From Clusia tigrina (Eukaryota; Arthropoda; Insecta; Diptera; Clusiidae): a stretch of 64,000 nt of DNA. This document shows, one piece after another, positions 24,735 to 36,897 of this stretch. The notes beneath the pieces were generated by a model that worked only from the letters and a program-made list of their open reading frames with translations, searched no databases and had not been told where the DNA came from. The position numbers and the translations under genes are program-made. Location: NCBI GenBank assembly GCA_920105625.2, contig OV050032.1, positions 15,571,062 through 15,635,061 on the forward strand, given 5' to 3'. Within the stretch, counting starts at the first letter, position 1. Each line of letters begins with the position of its first letter.

Positions 24735-24965
24735 GAGCCGCCCTTTGTGGTCTAGTGGTAAGCAATGCTTACTAAGCATGATAGACTCACACCCCGAGGG
24801 TCATAGGTTCAAATCCTGTCACGGGCTTGGTCTCCAAAGTGCTTTTTCTATAAAATCTTTTTCTCTTCGAATCGAAAGCCTCTGTAGCTAGTACTCATTC
24901 CCCCAACACCTTCCACTCATAATTAAAATATGACGTAAGGGATAATAATGATAATGATAATGATA
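24735..24965 (+). mobile_element. tRNA-derived SINE with target-site duplication
   Basis: A 231-bp element flanked by a perfect 9-bp duplication ATATTCAGA (24726-24734 and 24966-24974). The head has an A box (TGGTCTAGTGGTAAGC) and, about 55 bases on, a B box (GGTTCAAATCC), the internal RNA polymerase III promoter of a tRNA gene. A unique body of about 130 bases follows, then an ATAATGATAATGATAA tail. The head is not a working tRNA, because no complete cloverleaf with paired acceptor stem can be drawn. Such elements are copied by LINE reverse transcriptase; the partner here is unknown. Confidence 0.88.
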
Positions 24966-25149
24966 ATATTCAGAAAAATTACCAATTATTGTGGTATAAG
25001 TGACATCACAGTATATAAATGGTGATGTCCCAGTGACAGTAACTCATCTAGTGGAACATTGGCATTTCAATAAATATAATATTCATGTACTGGAAAATGA
25101 GCTGTACCCATACTCGACTTATGTGGTCAGTACTTGTGCAGCGCGTCAT

Positions 25150-25227
25150 CCGTGATATCACAATGGGCCATTATACTTGTATGTGCCTGAGTGTGCTTTT
25201 TGCTGCCACTCGAACCTAACCTAACCT
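25150..25227 (+). mobile_element. 3'-end tag of a non-LTR retrotransposon
   Basis: GATATCACAATGGGCC, then a spacer with GTGTGCTTTTTGCTGCC, then a closing CCTAACCTAACCTAG on the plus strand. This is the same architecture as the tags at 7706 and 17761, but a different subfamily and the opposite orientation. Confidence 0.55.
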
Positions 25228-25734
25228 AGCTGGTAATTTATTAATTATTATTATTATTATTAATTCCATGACATTTGACACAATAAAACTATACTTATGC
25301 TAACAAAGTTAACTAAAAGACATAATTATTATTAATTGCAATTTATTAATTGCAAATATTGATTTGTCTTTGAAAAGGAAACACACCGAGCTGTCCGGAA
25401 TGGCTTCTAAGGTCTACCAACCAAATACGATCGGTGGTATACGAAAAACCAAGGAAATGCTTAACGCCAGCAAAATTAATAAAACAAGGACACCCAATAA
25501 AAAGCATTATAATTATGGAATAATAACTATTCACACCAATACAAACATTCCAAAGTATAACTAAGCGTAAGCAGGATAAGACTCTGGATGAAGACTTTTG
25601 TCCATGAATACGAATTTTTCTACGAAAAGGAAGAATTTCGATAATTGATTTTAAATATCTTTATTTTTCACCATCTAGATAATTATTAAAAAAATACTTT
25701 TATCTTTGAAGTATTGTTAATTTAGTTTCAATGT

Positions 25735-25908
25735 TTCTAGATTCGATTGGGAACAAGTTTCTAGACTCAATTGGGTTTAGAAGTGTCCAGATACAATTGG
25801 GAAAAAGTTTCTAGACTCAATTGGGTTTAAAAGTGTCCAGATACAATTGGGAACAAGTTTCTAGACTCAATTGGGTTTAAAAGTGTCCAGATTCAGTTGG
25901 GATATTCT
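25735..25908. repeat. 50-bp tandem repeat, about 3.5 copies
   Basis: Unit contains GTTTCTAGACTCAATTGGG then GTGTCCAGATACAATTGGGA. Unit starts fall at 25757, 25807 and 25857. Each unit is itself two related halves carrying CAATTGGG, so the basic period may be about 25 bp. Confidence 0.9.
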
Positions 25909-26552
25909 TTGTGTTGCAGGAGGCTGAGTCGGTTTCGTATTACATTGATGTGGGAAACTACAAAGTCAACGTTGAATCTCTGCTGACGCCAGACTAAGGA
26001 CTTGAAAGGTTCTCTATAAAACGTGCAAAATTTGTAAGTAGTTAAATTTTTCAGTGATTTCAGTTTTTTAGCGAGCTAATTTGTATGAATCTGGACTAGT
26101 GACAAAATACCGAACTCCCATAAGATATGCCGGGATATGGTTGGGTAGCGAAAGAGCGGCTCTACACCAGGTTGCAGGCGTACACGCTGACATATGTATA
26201 CGTAAGCAGTCACGTCCCAAACGAGCATGAATTATGAAGTAGAATTATTTCATTAAATGCGTAGAAGTGTCCATGGAAATTTGCATAAAATTACAAAACA
26301 GTAAAAGTGGAGAATTTCAAGAGAAATAATAAAAATGTAAAAAGCAAAAACGAAGTCGATAAAATTTCAAAATTGCGTAGATACTCGGCTACTTGGCGAA
26401 GGAGAATAATGGCTGTAATGTTGCTTGTCACTGAAAGCGCGAAGTATTTGAAATAAATTTGAATTGGAAACCGCAGCGGTGCAAAACAGAAAAAGCAACA
26501 AAAAGCTGCACACAGGAGCGCTCCATACACGCAACATGCCGCAAAGCAGTCA

Positions 26553-26556
<4 letters not shown>

Positions 26557-26586
<30 letters not shown>
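26557..26586. repeat. (CA)n microsatellite
   Basis: About 15 CA units. The surrounding 26.4-27.3 kb has moderate GC and several open frames on both strands, none with recognisable homology. Confidence 0.85.
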
Positions 26587-26592
<6 letters not shown>

Positions 26593-27599
26593 GGTTCCCA
26601 TATAGAGCTGAAAGCAATTGCAAGCGCTGCAAAATTGGTTACAAGCCACACTCAAGCGAAAAAATCACGAAATCACTTAAAATTCCAGACACACTCCATT
26701 CCAAGCAGCGTGTCGCCTGGCATGCTCCATCGATCGATCGATGGATGGGTTGGCTTGGCTGCATGGATGGTTTGTTGGTTAGCTAGCTGGATGGATGGGC
26801 TGGACTGCTCATAAGTTCAAGCGTTAACGTAATAAAAGAATTCAAAGCAGCAGCAAAATACTCTCACAAGTTGAAAAAGAGTATATGCAGAAAATTTAAT
26901 TATAATGTAATATTATAAAGGAAACCATCACATCAGAGCAGCGCAGAAATATTGTAGCAGAGAAAATCGCTTGCGGTAAAACTCGCAGCAAATCGCGCGA
27001 CACCCAAATCGCAAATTACAACTTTCCAGAAACAAAGTGCCAGCGCGGCGACGAACCAGCATTCAGCATTAAGAATTCTAAACGCTTTGCAAGAGCATGG
27101 AAAACGGACGGACGAATGGCCGAGCGCTGGTACTCTGAGGCGCAAGACTCGAAGACTGAAGGCACTGGAAGAGTGCACGGTAGACAGAGCAAACGCGCGC
27201 TGCCGTTCTGTCGGCCTAGGCACATATTATGTTGCACTTATTTACACGACACTGCACCAGTGCTGCTGCTGCTGCTGTTGCTGCTACTGCCTTTGTTGTT
27301 GTTGCTGATGTTGCTGTTGTTGTGCTTTACAATTAGATTATAATTTGATATTTAAATAATAACAAGGCTGACAGCGGCAACACAGGTGAGCGCACACTCT
27401 GCAGAAAATGTCTGCGCCTGTGCCTGGGCACACATTTCAAATCGTTTATGCCGCCAAACACAATTCAAATGCGCAAACGAAGTAAGCCAAGCGCGCCCGA
27501 GCGTTGGCCATGGTTTTGAGGCAGCAACAAAAAACTTGGGTGTGAGGCGGATTTTCTGTTTCTTTGCTTTCGTAGGCGCAATTGTTTTGGAATTTGTAT

Positions 27600-27640
27600 T
27601 GCTGTTGTTGTTGCTGTTGTTGTTGTTGTTGTTGTTTTCG
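27600..27640. repeat. (TTG)n microsatellite
   Basis: About 11 TTG units, with a TGC/TTG cousin at 27260-27325. Gln-, Asn- or Leu-rich frames crossing these runs have no supporting splice or homology evidence. Confidence 0.8.
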
Positions 27641-28379
27641 TTGTGTGGGCTGGCGGCTGCGGATTCTAGGCACTTCTTGAACAATTTAACGCTAACAAAA
27701 AGTTGCAAAAACTGTAAAAACAAAATTTTTATAAATACTCACTCCATATGCCAAAATGTACGAAAAGTTTATTCTCCTTCTATCTGCCTCTCTGTCTCTC
27801 TCTCTTTCTCTCTTGCTCTAGCTCTCTGCGGTTCCCTCTGTCTCCTTCAGCGGCCGTTCACAGCTAAACTTTAGTTTTAGTTTTTTTTATTTTTTTATTT
27901 TTTTTTTTTTGTTTAATACGATTTTTGAACTTTAAACTTTTTGTTTGCTGTTATTTTTCCTTTTGTTAATTGATTGTTATTTTTGTGGCTGTTGTTGTTG
28001 TTGTGTATGTTGCAAGCCGATAAGGCGCATATATTATTTATTATTCACAACTGTATACATATGTATATATTTTTTGTTGAATTTTCTACAACATTATTTG
28101 CTTTCATGTCACTGAATCTTCTGCTTGCGCTGCCAGAGACCATTTACATGCTCGCTCATTGTGTCCATTATCGATGTCGTGTGGTTTATATGGCTAAGCC
28201 ATGGCCGTGGACCGTTATTTATGTTTATACGCTTAGCTGTGCTGTTGTTCTGTTGCGCATGCGTGCGTCTGTGTGTCACATTTTAATAAACAATACACAA
28301 AAACGCTTCAACACAATTCTAGACGCATTCATTAACCTTTTCTTATGATTGATTGTGCTTTTTTTTTTAGCTCAGATCT

Positions 28380-28957
28380 GACTGTTACCGTTTCGTTATA
28401 CGCCTCAAGAGCCCACAGTCAGCCGTCCAAGTGTCCGTCCGGCAGTTAGTGTACTACGTGACTTAGTCAGTCAGTCAGACAGTTAGTGAGTTAGTTAGTT
28501 AGCTGCCTCAAACGTTCCTTGTGTGTGTGTAGGTTTGCTTTGTTTTGCGAATTTGCTGATGGTTTGTTTGATTTCATATCGCTTGGGTTCAACACAGTTC
28601 CGCTCAGCTCCCCTCAGCGCAGCTCAGCAGCTCAATTTAACTACGCTCGGCTTCGTTGTGGTGCACCTGTTGCTTGTTGCCGCCAGTTGCCAATTGTTCC
28701 GTACCGTACCGCACAATGTCTTGCTGCGAACTGAAAATGTTGCGACTAACTTACGAGCGGACAAACTACAGAAAACTGTTTTGAACAGTTTGTTTTGCTG
28801 CACGCTCACACGCCGCTTTGAGCCGCAGCACTGCACGAGCACCAGCAGCAACAGAAACCACCACCAACAACAACAACAACAACACAACAACAATGAGCGA
28901 TTTAAGTCGGTCTGAAACGCTTTAAGCCAAGCCAGCAAGCGACGGATAAGTTATAAG
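28380..28957 (+). other. possible 5' UTR exon with strong donor
   Basis: A moderately GC-rich block full of GTCAGTCAG and CAA/CAG runs ends at ATAAG|GTAAGTTAAC, an almost perfect splice donor at 28958. No long open frame leads into it, so it resembles the first non-coding exon of a developmental gene. Its downstream exons are not recognisable here. This is inference from composition and one splice site. Confidence 0.3.
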
Positions 28958-29117
28958 GTAAGTTAACTGAAATTGAAATTTGTTTAGAGGCACATTTGTG
29001 TATGGGAGTGTAGATGCGAGTGTGTGTGTGTGCCTGTGTGTGAGAGTGCAAAGGTGTGCGTGTGGTTACAGTGGAACAGCTGAAAACCCACAAAAACATC
29101 AAATTAGTTAGCGAAGC

Positions 29118-29228
29118 TGAGAAGAGAGAAAGAGAGAGAGGGAGAGAGAGAGGGTGAGAGAGGGTGAGAGAGGGTGAGAGAGGGAGAATAAGAGGGTGAG
29201 AGAGAGAGAGAGAGAGAGGGAGGGAGAC
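29118..29228. repeat. GAGA-rich microsatellite
   Basis: (GA)n with GGGTGAGAGA units repeated about four times. Such tracts can bind GAGA factor in flies, but no promoter is defined next to it. Confidence 0.85.
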
Positions 29229-30284
29229 ATAGAGCGCAATAAAGTCGAAGAGTGTTTGCAGAAAAAAAAACAGAAGAGTTCATGAGCAAGAATAGAGAAA
29301 AATGTATAAAAAAGAATTTTTGTAATTACACAATAAAAGCGCCCGGCATTCAGCTCCGATCCCAGATATCAACAGGGATTTGGCAGCGAGCGGTGAGCCG
29401 TTGGCAGTGGGCATACTTGTGAGAAATAAGGCAGCACAAAAGGCCAGAAAAAGAGAACAATAGTTGGAGAATTGTTTATGAATTTGTATACGAAAAATAT
29501 TGAGCTTATTTTCGATCGAGGAATTTGGCCGCTCTTCAAAGATATAATAATTCTCTTTTGTAATCATGGAGGCCGCCGCGGTACGCTCAAACCCAGCAAG
29601 CGTTGGGTTTTAGCCAGCATTCTTAGAGCTGAAATAAGTCCAGAAGTTTCCAGCATATTTTTATGTTTGCTTTTTAAGTCACTCTCTTTCTCAATTAGTA
29701 AAGCCCAGCAGAGGTTTGTTAAGTTTGCTGCTCAGCGCAAGAATGAAATTTGGTTAATAACTAAGTTAACTTTGGAGTTGTGAAGCGACTATGCTTAGGG
29801 CCGAACTTCATTCAGGAACCTAACCATCTTATTCAGTCTGAAATCATTCTAGACTAGTGGAAAAGGTGCTCATAGAGTTTACGGGTAAGGGAATTAGAGG
29901 TGTTGAAACGAAATATGTTGCGAATGGTACCAAATATGGACGCATGTCCAAATGGGGGAGCTAATTACGTGACTCAGTTGTTGGTATACGTATATATGTC
30001 GCAAAGGAGACAAATATACTTCGATACGTACACTTTATATGAGGGAAAACAATGGATTTCTTAGCATTATTTGCAATCTCTTTGCCGCAATTCTTCTGAT
30101 CCGACGGTATTTTTTGTGGTGTCCATCCAGTGTAAATCATAAAACGATCTATATACCAGTCACTAGCATGTGGAAACTACTTAAGAGGTAAAGTCACAAA
30201 CACTCTTATATCATGTTGATGCTGCGAGACATATAAATAAATAGGATCATGTAATAGACAGAACAGCACTATCGGAATAACTGG

Positions 30285-30860
30285 ATATCAACTAATATGA
30301 CCTTTAGAGCAAGAACTGGAACATTTGATTCTTTTGAATGGAGCTCCTTGGTTAGAGATTATAAAGAAGGTCACAATGACATATCAACTAATATGACCTT
30401 TAGAGCAAGAACTGGAACATTTGATTCTTTTGAATGGAGCTCCTTGGTTAGAGATTATAAAGAAGGTCACAATGTCATATCAACTAATATGAGCTTTAGA
30501 TCATGAACTGGAACATTTGATTCTTTTGAAAGGAGCTCCTTGGTTAGAGATTATAAAGAAGGTCACAATGTCATATCAACTAATATGACCTTTAGATCAT
30601 GAACTGGAACATTTGATTCTTTTGAAAGGAGCTCCTTGGTTAGAGATTATAAAGAAGGTCACAATGACATATCAACTAATATGACCTTTAGAGCAAGAAC
30701 TGGAACATTTGATTCTTTTGAATGGAGCTCCTTGGTTAGAGATTATAAAGAAGGTCACAATGTCATATCAACTAATATGACCTTTAGATCATGAACTGGA
30801 ACATTTGATTCTTTTGAAGGAAGCTCCTTGGTTAGAGATTATAAAGAAGGTCACAAGTAC
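30285..30860. repeat. 96-bp tandem repeat, six copies
   Basis: Unit starts (ATATCAACTAATATGA) fall at 30285, 30381, 30477, 30573, 30669 and 30765, exactly 96 bases apart. Units differ at a few sites, such as GCAAGAAC versus TCATGAAC. Because 96 is a multiple of three, one plus-strand frame stays open across copies 1-2, but the TCATGA variants close it elsewhere, so it is not a conserved coding repeat. Confidence 0.95.
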
Positions 30861-31256
30861 CCATCATTCGTCCCTCAGCCGCTCTAAGAAGGCATCGTTT
30901 GTTGGCGACGGGTACTTGCGAGTGAATTTCAAAGCCTTGGGTCAAAAAGTGTACATAAAGCATAAAACAGTTTTATGGCTTAATATTTAGAGTTATTCAG
31001 CGGAATGTCCTGGCCTGTTGGTGTTACTTATATTTCCTGATGAGGGCTACAGTATGGACTAAAAGTATGGCGAGAAAATGGCTCCTCCAAGTAGTTGCGA
31101 AAACTAATGTGAACTGATACGGAAGATGGCGAGACTTCGTCCCACTGTAACGCGAATTTGATCAACATTACATGTAATTGTGTCTCATAACAAATTTTCC
31201 GCCAAACACCAAACAAACTTTAACATTTAACACGATTTTGCTACCAGTGAGCAGGC

Positions 31257-31560
31257 AGATAGCCTTACATGAGCCTGCCAGCCTACCAGTGCGCCAGACC
31301 ACCAGTCCACCAGTCCACCGGCCTACCTGCCAGAGAGCGAAGAGTGCGTGGAGGCGGCTAGCTCATTCACTAACTACACAGGCGGTGAAGCCATAACGCC
31401 TGCGCCGCTGCTACAACCACAACCGTTGCAACAGCAACAACAGAAGCAGTTGCTGCGGCAGCTGCAGCGGCAGCGCCCGCTTCAGCCAGCCAACAAGTCA
31501 CTTGCAACTGTTGCGGCTGGCAGCGCTGCATTTGTGTGCGCGTGTGTGCGTGTGTGTGTG
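31257..31560 (+). other. CAG-rich block, coding-like but unsupported
   Basis: One frame reads through a Pro/Thr-rich stretch, then a Gln-rich stretch and an Ala-rich stretch before running into a (GT)n repeat. There is no start codon, no clear acceptor and no recognised domain. It could be an exon of a gene mostly outside this window, or UTR-like sequence. Confidence 0.2.
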
Positions 31561-32249
31561 CGTTTGTTTTCTTTTGTTTGAGCCAAACCAAAGAATTGGT
31601 AAATGCATTTTCGGCTGCAAAGCGACATAGACCGCGCACCAACGACAGAGAGAAAGAGAGAGGGAGAGATCGATCGAGCAATCTTGTGGTTATTTTATGT
31701 TTTATAATTATTTCTTTTTCTTCTCTTTTGTTTTTTTTTTTGTGTTGAAGTTTTTTCGATTTATTTTGGTTTTGTTTTTGTGGTTTTCATTGCTGTCTTA
31801 GCCTTTCATTTTCATGACTTGCATTTGAATTGCACTCGAGTTGTTGAGATTGTTGAATTTGCGTTAAGCCATGTTCCCTTTCGTTAAAGAAGTTGAAAAA
31901 ATCAACAACAACAACAACAACAAGGTTTGTACAGTAAAGGTGCAGAAGTTGAAAATGGGAGCATAGAAATCATTTGTACAACGTTGCAAACCGTGTTGTT
32001 ACACTAGCAACATTTGAAGCACTTTATATAATTTTCAAGGTGGTTGAAACACTCCGACTCTGAAAGGAACTATAGGAATATTTGGTTAGCACACGCAACA
32101 TATCCGAATTTTATAGTTTTTTGTTTGGCGACGCTACCGAAATTTAAAGCACTCGCCCAATCATGTTCTAATACTTTTTTGTTGCCTTCTTTCTTCTCGA
32201 TAATAGTAGGAAAACATTTTTCTTCGTTGTTGTCTCACATGCGGGCATC

Positions 32250-33870
32250 TTTCACTAGCTCTTTCCCCACTCTATCTCACTCATTCTATCTCTCTTTCTC
32301 TTTCAAACTCTCTATCGCACTCTCTATCTCACTCTTTGTTTTACTCGATCTATCTCACTCTCTATCTCTCATTCTATCTCTTTCTATGCCACGCACTATT
32401 TTTCGCACTCTTTCTCTATCTCACTTATTCTATATCGCTCATTCTCTGTCTCACTCAATCTATCTCAGTCTCTATCTCACTAATTTTATCTCTTTATCTC
32501 CCTTGCAATATTTGCCGCTCTCTATCTCACTCATTCTATCCTTTTCTCTGCCTCACTCATTCTATATCTCTTTCTCTTTAACGTACTCTCTATCACAATC
32601 TCTATCGCACTCTCTATCTCACTCTTTGTTTTACTCGATCTATCTCACTCTTTGTTTTACTCGATCTATCTCACTCTTTGTTTTACTCGATCTATCTCAC
32701 TCTCTATCTCACTCATTCTATCTCTTTCTGTGCCTCGCACTATTTTTCGCACTCTTTCTCTATCTCACTTATTCTATATCGCTCATTCTCTGTCTCACTG
32801 AATCTATCTCAGTCTCTAACTCACTCATTTTATCTCTTTGTCTCCCTTGCAATATTTTTCGCACTCTATCTCACTGATTCTATGTCTCTTTCTCTTTACC
32901 GTACTCTCTATCGCAATCTATATCGCAGTCTCTATCTCACTCTTGGTCTTGCTCGCTCCATCTCACTCTCTATCTCACTCATTCTATCCTTTTCTCTGCC
33001 TCATTCATTATATCTCTCTTTCTCTTTAACGTACTCTCTATCACAATCTCTATCGCACTCTCTATGTCACTCTTTGTTTTACTCGATCTATCTTACCCTT
33101 TATTTTACTCGATCTATCTCACTCCTTATCTTTCTATCTCTTTCTGTGCCTCGCACTATTTTTCGCACTCTTTCTCTATCTCACTTATTCTATCTCGCTC
33201 ATTCTCTGTCTTACTCAATCTATCTCACTCTCTATCTCACTCATTGTATCTTTCTTTCTCTTTAACATATTCTCTATCACAATCTCTATCGCACTCTCTA
33301 TCTCACTATTTATTTTACTCGATCTATCTCACTCATTCTATCCTTTTCTCTGCCTCACACCATTTTTCACACTCTTTCTCTATCTCACTAATTCTTTCTC
33401 ACTCATTATATCTTGCTCATTCTCTATCTCACTCATTCTATCTCACTCATTCTATCTCACTCATTCTATCTCACTCATTCTATCCCACTCTATATTGAAC
33501 TCTCTAAAGCACTCTATATATCACTCCCTATCTCTCTCAATTTCTCTCTATATCCATCACTCTCTATCTCACTCTTTTCTTTGTATCCCACTCGATATAT
33601 ATCACTCATTCTATCTCACTCTATATATCACTCACTATCTCACTCTATATATCACTCACTATCTCACTCTATATATCACTCACTATCTCACTCTATATAT
33701 CAGTCACTATCTCACTCTATGTCTCAGCCTTTATCTCACTTGATATATATCACTCAGTTTATCTATCTTTATCTCACTCTATACATCACTCTCTGTCTCA
33801 CTTTCTGTTTCATTCGCTCTATCTCAATCACTCTCTATCTCTATTTTTTATCTCTATCTAATACTAATCT
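32250..33870. repeat. 1.6-kb pyrimidine-rich degenerate satellite
   Basis: The plus strand is dominated by CTCTATCTCACTCATTCTAT-like units, with blocks such as TTTGTTTTACTCGATCTAT and TTTCTCTTTAACGTACTC recurring several times. All plus frames stay open for long stretches because the units lack stops, giving a spurious Ser/Leu/His-rich translation. On the other strand this is purine-rich GAGAT/GAGTG sequence. Confidence 0.9.
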
Positions 33871-33999
33871 AAGATCCCTCTAGTAGTAAAGTAACCAGAG
33901 AAATAGAAAAACTGATCGGCAGTCAAGCACACATATTTCCACCAGAGCTCTATTCCAACTACGGACCAACTTGGAGTAAACCAAGTCAACGAATTGGAA

Positions 34000-36160
34000 C
34001 AATAGCCTCTTCTATGCAGGCCTATATCCTTCAGTTAATCGTATTTTGTCGAACCCCTAAACCTATATATTAGTGTACCCTTTCAGGGAATCACAGTCCA
34101 GTCTACCAAATTCACTATCCAGGTAACTTTGTTGTTCCTCCAGTATAAAGTAAAAGCCAAAGTTCACTCTTCGGAGCTACAAAAACGAAAGACTGCAGAA
34201 CCTAAAGATATGAAGCGTTTTGAGGCAAATAACATCCAAACTTCGGTGGAAATTCCTAGAAGCTTGATTCAGGCATTCGGCTTTAGCAACAGCTTATTTC
34301 GGTCCCCAGTTTCCGAGTACCATGCGGACACCTTGAAAGCATTCTACCTCAGCCACTTTTTTGGATACAACTATGAGTGGTTGTGTGTGTATGTGGTCTG
34401 GTGGATTTCTAGCTGGTGGTAGTGGAGTAACATTGAACTTTCGTTGCATTGAATTCCAAAGAATTCCGTCCTTATCTCACGTCCTTTGTAAGTCCAGTAA
34501 ACTGTATCGCCCAGACAGTGGCGTCTGAGCTATTTTCGATTTCTTTTCTGAATGACACCACTTTACTTGCCACTGCTTTCCAGAGACTTAGCAGAAATTC
34601 AAATTTTACCTGAGATTTTTGGTCCTTTCTGGTGCTGTTTTGTACCACCGACAATGAGCCAGTTTGTGAGCATGGGTGCGTACATGCATACGTGTGTGTG
34701 TGTTTGGCCTTTTTTGCGCATTACTGTCATCGATTTTATGATATCATGTGCTACAAATGCTGCATTGGCGTAAAAATCAATTGACACATTTGTTGAGGGC
34801 TAAATAAACCATCGCAAATCCTTTAAGCAAAACAGTAGCTTGGGCTCACACACACATACTCGTATGTATATATTTATACATTCATAAGAGTGCTTAGCCG
34901 CAGCTCAACTGTCTAAGTTCGTATGTGTGTGTGTTTATCTTTTAAAGCGGCTCTGCTTAAATTTCGCATTTATAGACATTAAATTGAAAAGCGATGTTAT
35001 GCGATCATTTTCCAAGCGAATGCGGGGCAACCGGCAGAGGTGGCGTACGTACACACCAAGCGGGCCGCACCGAGCCCAGACGAATTACATGCATCGATGT
35101 GGGGGCATGTGCACATATGAGCGATCACGATTTACGACCCGTTTGTCGCCGAGAGTGGGGGCTTCCAAAGAGTCTCACAGACGCCGCGCGTCCGTTGCTT
35201 GGCAGCCCAAGACGGATTGGCTAACGCAGGCGGTAGGCCGTGCAGAGCGTGTCGCAGGCGTGAGGAGTGGATGTGTGGAGCGACCACGCTTTAGCGCGCA
35301 TATTTTTGCTCAAATTTGTTTGAAGTGGCATATTTGCAGTGAAAATGCAAGTAAACAAACTTCAACGGCAACAGCAACAACAACAGCAACAGCGCCCGGG
35401 CCAGCACCAACGGCGGCTTAATTTGCTTCTGCATTACAAGCAATAACTGCCTCACTTAATGATCCCAAACTGGCACCTCTCGTCCCCGCCCCAACCCTCT
35501 TGGCGTGACGCTATGCAACTTCGACGCGTGCAATACGCAGCGTCTTGAAGCTGCTGCTGCCACCAGACTAGCTTACCACGGTTACTGTTACTGTTACTGT
35601 TGCTGTTGTTGTTGTTGTTGTTTCAGCTGCTAATGCCGGCGCTTGAGCCTTTGGTGTTGATTTGATTTAGAGAAGGTTTTTAACACCATTTTTTTGTTTT
35701 TAATTAAATTTCGCATACCGCGACGCAAGCGTCCAAACCTGTCAACAAACGCTGCGAGGCGCTTACAGGCTGCTTTATGCAATGCTCCACAATTAGTCGC
35801 GAACAGCTCCAATCCGTTTCACTTTCAAGCTAAATTTTCCAAGTGGCGCTGGTGAGGATGTGCGCCAATGACAGCTCCACCTCTAACTACACGCGTTTTA
35901 TGACGCGAATTAGGCAAAACTTGTAAATTTACAAAACTTTCGAACGTGAAATTAATCTGCGATAATTTGAATTCCATTTTTTTAGTTACTTTCAAACGGT
36001 ATTTAAATGTGGTCCGTTATGTTGACTACGTAGCAAGCACTACACCTGGCATGAATCTCAAATAATCATGCAAATTCCTAGTACTATGCCTGTAGATGCC
36101 GCATGCGCCGAGTAAAAGCGACACATCATTTTGGAAAGAGCGTGATTTGCAGCTGAGACA
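34000..36160. other. gene-free interval
   Basis: Holds a relatively GC-rich island at about 35010-35300 with a 164-codon plus-strand frame from 34927. That frame has no recognisable domain, ends in Thr/Ala repeats and competes with another frame, so it is not called. A short (GTT)n run lies at about 35598-35620. Confidence 0.45.
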
Positions 36161-36897
36161 GAATAACCCTCCGGCGGGTGAGAAGATCCCTGGGGACCTT
36201 TTTCATTTTCAAACTGAAATTACTCCTTGATGGTCCATGGGAAATATACCCGACCCCCACATGTATTCCAAGGAAATTTTATCTAGATTCGTTTAAAAAA
36301 AATTCAAAGCGATCCGACCAATAGTTTAGTTTCTATTGAGATTTAAATGTGATTAGTACGGGAATGTGTGAAAAGGTCCCTGGGGACCTTTTTCATTTTC
36401 AAACTGAAATTACTCCTTGATGGTCCATGGGAAGTATACCCGACCCCCACATGTATTCCAAAGAAATTTTATCTAGATTCGTTTAAAAAAAAATTCAAAG
36501 CGATCCGACCAATAGTTTAGTTTCTATTGAGATTTAAATGTGATTAGTACGGGAATGTGTGAAAAGGTCCCTGGGGACCTTTTTCATTTTCAAACTGAAA
36601 TTACTCCTTGATGGTCCATGGGATGTATACCCGACCCCCACATGTATTCCAAGGAAATTTTATCTAGATTCGTTTAAAAAAAATTCAAAGCGATCCGACC
36701 AATAGTTTAGTTTCTATTGAGATTTAAATGTGATTAGTACGGGAATGTGTGAAAAGGTCCCTGGGGACCTTTTTCATTTTCAAACTGAAATTACTCCTTG
36801 ATGGTCCATGGGAAGTATACCCGACCCCCACATGTATTCCAAGGAAATTTTATCTAGATTCGTTTAAAAAATTTCAAAGCGATCCGACCAATAGTTT
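36160..36897. repeat. 190-bp satellite, four copies
   Basis: Unit starts, marked by the near-palindrome GGTCCCTGGGGACC (GATCCC in the first), fall at 36185, 36375, 36566 and 36756. Copies differ at only a handful of positions. The fourth is cut after CCAATAGTTT and joins transposase coding sequence directly. Confidence 0.93.

Noticed and set aside
24735..24810. Functional tRNA gene
   Set aside because: A and B boxes are present, but acceptor and anticodon stems do not pair, and the sequence continues into a SINE body with tail and target duplication.
27352..27874. Overlapping frames with Gln/Asn or Leu runs
   Set aside because: They are centred on a (TTG)n microsatellite and have no homology.
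30285..30860. CRISPR-like array
   Set aside because: Units are contiguous 96-bp tandem repeats without unique spacers, in a eukaryotic genome.
32044..33883. Several long Ser/Leu/His-rich open frames
   Set aside because: All plus-strand frames stay open because the CTCTATCTCA-type units contain no stops. Composition is repetitive and there is no domain.
34927..35421. 164-codon plus-strand frame in a GC-rich island
   Set aside because: No recognisable domain, a competing overlapping frame, a start within a (GT)n run and a tail of Thr/Ala repeats. GC content alone explains the lack of stops.
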